A stretch of DNA of 8,829 nucleotides. Origin: Phycisphaeraceae bacterium (GTDB taxonomy: Bacteria; Planctomycetota; Phycisphaerae; Phycisphaerales; UBA1924). The notes under the pieces are model-generated. The model searched no databases. It was not told the origin of the DNA and worked only from the letters and a program-made list of their open reading frames with translations. A program made the position numbers and the translations under genes. Shown here piece after piece: positions 6,470-8,829 of the stretch. Every line of letters begins with the position of its first letter. Positions within the stretch are counted from its first letter, which is position 1. The stretch covers positions 1 through 8,829 of the forward strand of contig WUAK01000104.1 of assembly GCA_009827205.1 (NCBI GenBank). The letters run 5' to 3'.

Positions 6470-8308
6470 ATGTCTGTCGTAAGTTCGCCCAGCAGCACTA
6501 TCCAGCAAGAGCGCTCCACGAGCGAGCCGTTGCTCTGGCGCGATCGGATGAATGTCGGACTGCTCGCACTCGTGGCCGTCGGGCTCGGCGTGCTCTTCTT
6601 CCGCTGGTTCTTCAAGCAGTCCGAGTTCAGCTCACACCAGATCGAAGACTGGGGCCACGCGTTCTTCGTGCCCGTCATCTCTGGTTACATGATCTGGCAG
6701 CGACGCTTCGAGATCGCAAAGGAAAGGCCCCGCGTGTTCTGGCCTGCCCTCGTCGCGATCATCACCGGCATCCTTGGCTACCTCACGTTCTCGATCGGAC
6801 CGATCCCGGGCGTGCACATGGGACAGGGCCTGTTCGTGATCCTCACTATCTGGGGATCGGCGCTACTACTGCTCGGCCCGGGCGTGATCCGCTGGCTCAT
6901 GCTGCCCACGGCATATCTCATCTTCATGATCACCGTCTCTGAGGGTGTGATGCTCCGCATCACCTGGCCTCTTCAGCTGCTTGCCAGCCAGGGCGCGTAT
7001 GTCATGCTCGGTCTTGTCGGCATGGCCATGGGCTTTACCGTCGATGTCGACGGCAACGTGCTGACCGTGATCACAAAGTCGGGTGTCGAGCACCCGCTCA
7101 ATGTTGCCGAGGCGTGCAGCGGGATGCGCATGGTCGTCGCGTTTATCGCGCTCGGAGCCGCAGTCGCGCTCCTGAGTACGCGTGAGTGGTGGAAACGCAT
7201 CACACTCTTCCTGCTTTGTGTACCCGTCGCCCTCCTGATGAACATCGTCCGCGTTGCAGTGCTCGGTCTGGCAACCCTGGGCGACGCGAATCTTGCTCAG
7301 GGCGAAGCGCACACACTCATCGGAACGCTGCTGCTGATCCCCGGGCTAGGCCTGTTCCTCGGCGTCGGCTGGGCACTCGAGAAAATCGCACCCACAGAGA
7401 AGGTGAAGAAGAACAACAAAGCCAAGCCCTCCGCCTCCGAAATGAGATTCAGCCTCAAGAAGCCAGTCACGGGCCTACTGATCGTGATCCTCTTCGGTGC
7501 GGCGCTCGGCATGGGCTGGGCGATCAACTACTACAAGCTCCACCTCGACAAGCTGCCGATCTATCCCCCAGGCAACCGCGCCGTCTCAACGCTGCCTACC
7601 GAAACCGAGAATTGGGTCCAGATCGGATCTGACGAAATCCTCAGCGCCGAGATCCTCGAAGAGCTCGGCACCTCGAACTACCTCACCCGCATGTACCGCC
7701 AGAAGAACCCGGCACCGGGCGAGCAGCCAAGGTTTATCGAGCTGCACACGGCGTACTACACCGATCAGATCGACACCGTCCCCCACGTGCCGGAGCGGTG
7801 TTTCACCGGCGCCGGGATCGTCCAGACCGAGGCCAGCAAAGAGGTTCCGATGAACCTCTCGCAGACCGGCTGGCTCGTGGACGAAGAAGCGTCGACCGAC
7901 TCCGCGACAATCTACACCGCAAGGACGAGCTCCAAGTGGTCGAGCGTCCGCGGCAAGCGTGTGAGGCTGCCTAGAGGAGTCGATGAACTCAGGCTCCGAG
8001 CGAGCACGTACCACAACCCGGGGGGCGACGAGCTCTACGCGGGCTACTTCTTTATCGCCAACGGCGGCGTGGCCGCCAGTGCCGAGGACGTACGCCTGCT
8101 GGCGTTTGATCTCGGGAACGACTACGCGTTCTATTTGAAAGTCCAGTTCAACGCCCAGGGCATCACGAGCCACGAAGAGTTCGCTGAAATCTCCGCCGAG
8201 CTGCTTAACGAGCTGCTGGCCGACATGATGCTCTGCGTGCCCGACTGGGTTGAGGTGCAGGCGGGACGCTACCCAGAAGGAAACAAGAACGCGGGCACGG
8301 AAGACTGA
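6470..8308 (+). CDS. Exosortase fused to a C-terminal EpsI-type (DUF3485) domain
   Basis: A 612-residue inner-membrane protein. The first 300 residues hold about nine hydrophobic segments and the exosortase active site: Cys216 in AEACSGMRM, Arg261 in MNIVRVAVL and His281 in GEAHTLIG, the Cys/Arg/His set of exosortases and archaeosortases. A Lys-rich linker (about 310-330) leads to another hydrophobic segment (333-353) and a soluble region up to the C terminus that fits the EpsI/DUF3485 family, including HVPERCFTGAG with His439 and Cys444. Exosortases cleave or transfer proteins bearing a C-terminal PEP-CTERM-like tag at the periplasmic face; EpsI is tied to exopolysaccharide loci. In many proteobacteria these are two proteins; here they are one chain. 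The start is ATG 6470, backed by GGAGAG at nine bases. The subtype cannot be assigned. Its position behind a polysaccharide export gene and before a TPR protein matches known exosortase loci. No tagged substrate is encoded here. Confidence 0.92.
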   Translation: MSVVSSPSSTIQQERSTSEPLLWRDRMNVGLLALVAVGLGVLFFRWFFKQSEFSSHQIEDWGHAFFVPVISGYMIWQRRFEIAKERPRVFWPALVAIITGILGYLTFSIGPIPGVHMGQGLFVILTIWGSALLLLGPGVIRWLMLPTAYLIFMITVSEGVMLRITWPLQLLASQGAYVMLGLVGMAMGFTVDVDGNVLTVITKSGVEHPLNVAEACSGMRMVVAFIALGAAVALLSTREWWKRITLFLLCVPVALLMNIVRVAVLGLATLGDANLAQGEAHTLIGTLLLIPGLGLFLGVGWALEKIAPTEKVKKNNKAKPSASEMRFSLKKPVTGLLIVILFGAALGMGWAINYYKLHLDKLPIYPPGNRAVSTLPTETENWVQIGSDEILSAEILEELGTSNYLTRMYRQKNPAPGEQPRFIELHTAYYTDQIDTVPHVPERCFTGAGIVQTEASKEVPMNLSQTGWLVDEEASTDSATIYTARTSSKWSSVRGKRVRLPRGVDELRLRASTYHNPGGDELYAGYFFIANGGVAASAEDVRLLAFDLGNDYAFYLKVQFNAQGITSHEEFAEISAELLNELLADMMLCVPDWVEVQAGRYPEGNKNAGTED

Positions 8309-8324
8309 TTCCGACCCCCGACTG

Positions 8325-8330
8325 AAAGGA
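8325..8330 (+). promoter_or_regulatory. Ribosome binding site of the TPR protein
   Basis: AAAGGA lies ten bases before ATG 8341 in the 32-nt gap after the exosortase stop. It supports that start and suggests cotranscription with the exosortase. Confidence 0.55.
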
Positions 8331-8340
8331 CCGATCGACT

Positions 8341-8829
8341 ATGGCCGGCCGGGTAAACGTGAAATTCGTGGTGGGGCTGACCGCGGTGCTCGTCGTCGTG
8401 ACGGGTGTTGCGATCTACGGCGCGGCACAGGTTCTGATGAAATCTGCCGAGGATCACGCCAGACTTGCGATGCAGGCCGAGGCCGAGGGCGACTGGGGTA
8501 GAGCTCAGTTGCGCTGGGGCGACGCGGTCAGCGAAGACCGCACGAACGTCGAGTACCTTGAGAACTTTATCAACGCGGTCCAGCAGAAGCCAAACGAGAC
8601 TTCGCTTGAGTACTCCAAACAGTTCGATACCTACCGCGCTGGGCTCCGCCAGCTGGCAGAACTCAAGAAAACCGATCTCGCGGCGCACGAACTCTACTTC
8701 GATGAGTTCCTTCTCCTGCTGAGATCAAGCGGGCCCTCCTCGAGCGGATACCAAGCGTTGATCGACGAAGTCACAAGAGTTGAGGGACTCCTCTACGACC
8801 AGCTCGATGTTGATCTCTGGAAACAGCTG
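8341..8829 (+). CDS. Membrane-anchored TPR-type protein (3' end missing)
   Basis: The frame runs 163 codons to the window edge without a stop, so only the N terminus is visible. Residues about 8-31 form a single hydrophobic segment after a short basic start, giving a membrane anchor with the rest in the periplasm. Residues about 34-67 (AEDHARLAMQAEAEGDWGRAQLRW onward) have the spacing of Gly, Ala and aromatic residues of a tetratricopeptide helix pair. The rest is helical, charged and less clearly repeated. TPR proteins are regular partners in exosortase and exopolysaccharide loci, where they are thought to scaffold assembly. Specific function is unknown and the full length cannot be judged. 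The gap of 32 nt to the exosortase gene suggests one transcript. Confidence 0.7.
   Translation, partial: MAGRVNVKFVVGLTAVLVVVTGVAIYGAAQVLMKSAEDHARLAMQAEAEGDWGRAQLRWGDAVSEDRTNVEYLENFINAVQQKPNETSLEYSKQFDTYRAGLRQLAELKKTDLAAHELYFDEFLLLLRSSGPSSSGYQALIDEVTRVEGLLYDQLDVDLWKQL

Noticed and set aside
6181..6942. Long plus-strand open frame of 253 codons overlapping the exosortase 5' half
   Set aside because: It runs through the exosortase coding region in another frame, its translation there is Arg/His/Ala-rich as expected of a GC-rich shadow, and it shows no family signature.

Overview
The window looks like a chromosomal segment from a high-GC, Gram-negative-type bacterium of the Planctomycetota, most likely class Phycisphaerae. 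The grounds are the exosortase fused to an EpsI-type domain, the Wza-like export lipoprotein with its characteristic C-terminal tail, the single-pass TPR protein after the exosortase, and the weak or absent Shine-Dalgarno sequences at several starts. The taxonomic call is inference; there is no rRNA or marker gene here.

The layout is two divergent gene blocks around an intergenic region at about 4302-4576. The left block is on the minus strand and reads right to left: lipoyl synthase (lipA), a membrane-anchored SpoIIE/RsbU-type PP2C phosphatase, a stand-alone HD-GYP phosphohydrolase, a class III-like polyphosphate kinase 2, and a secreted alpha/beta-hydrolase cut by the left edge. Spacings are 4 nt, a 4-nt overlap, 9 nt and 46 nt, so the first four are very probably one operon and the hydrolase may be its last gene. 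The middle three genes form a compact signalling and nucleotide module: dephosphorylation of a regulatory protein, probable cyclic-dinucleotide hydrolysis, and polyphosphate-driven nucleotide phosphorylation.

The right block is on the plus strand: a polysaccharide export outer-membrane lipoprotein with two SLBB regions, a 354-nt stretch with no convincing gene but a strong 9-bp hairpin, an exosortase-EpsI fusion with its Cys/Arg/His residues intact, and the start of a membrane-anchored TPR protein that runs off the right edge. This is the usual signature of an exopolysaccharide/PEP-CTERM type surface locus: the export protein carries polysaccharide across the outer membrane, the exosortase processes C-terminally tagged surface proteins, and the TPR protein probably helps assembly.

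No tRNA, rRNA, CRISPR array, insertion sequence or phage gene was seen. The points most worth a second look are the signalling cassette placed head-to-head with the exosortase/export locus, the GGA-loop hairpin before the exosortase, an unusual tandem-motif insert inside the export protein, and a roughly five-fold excess of GATC sites.
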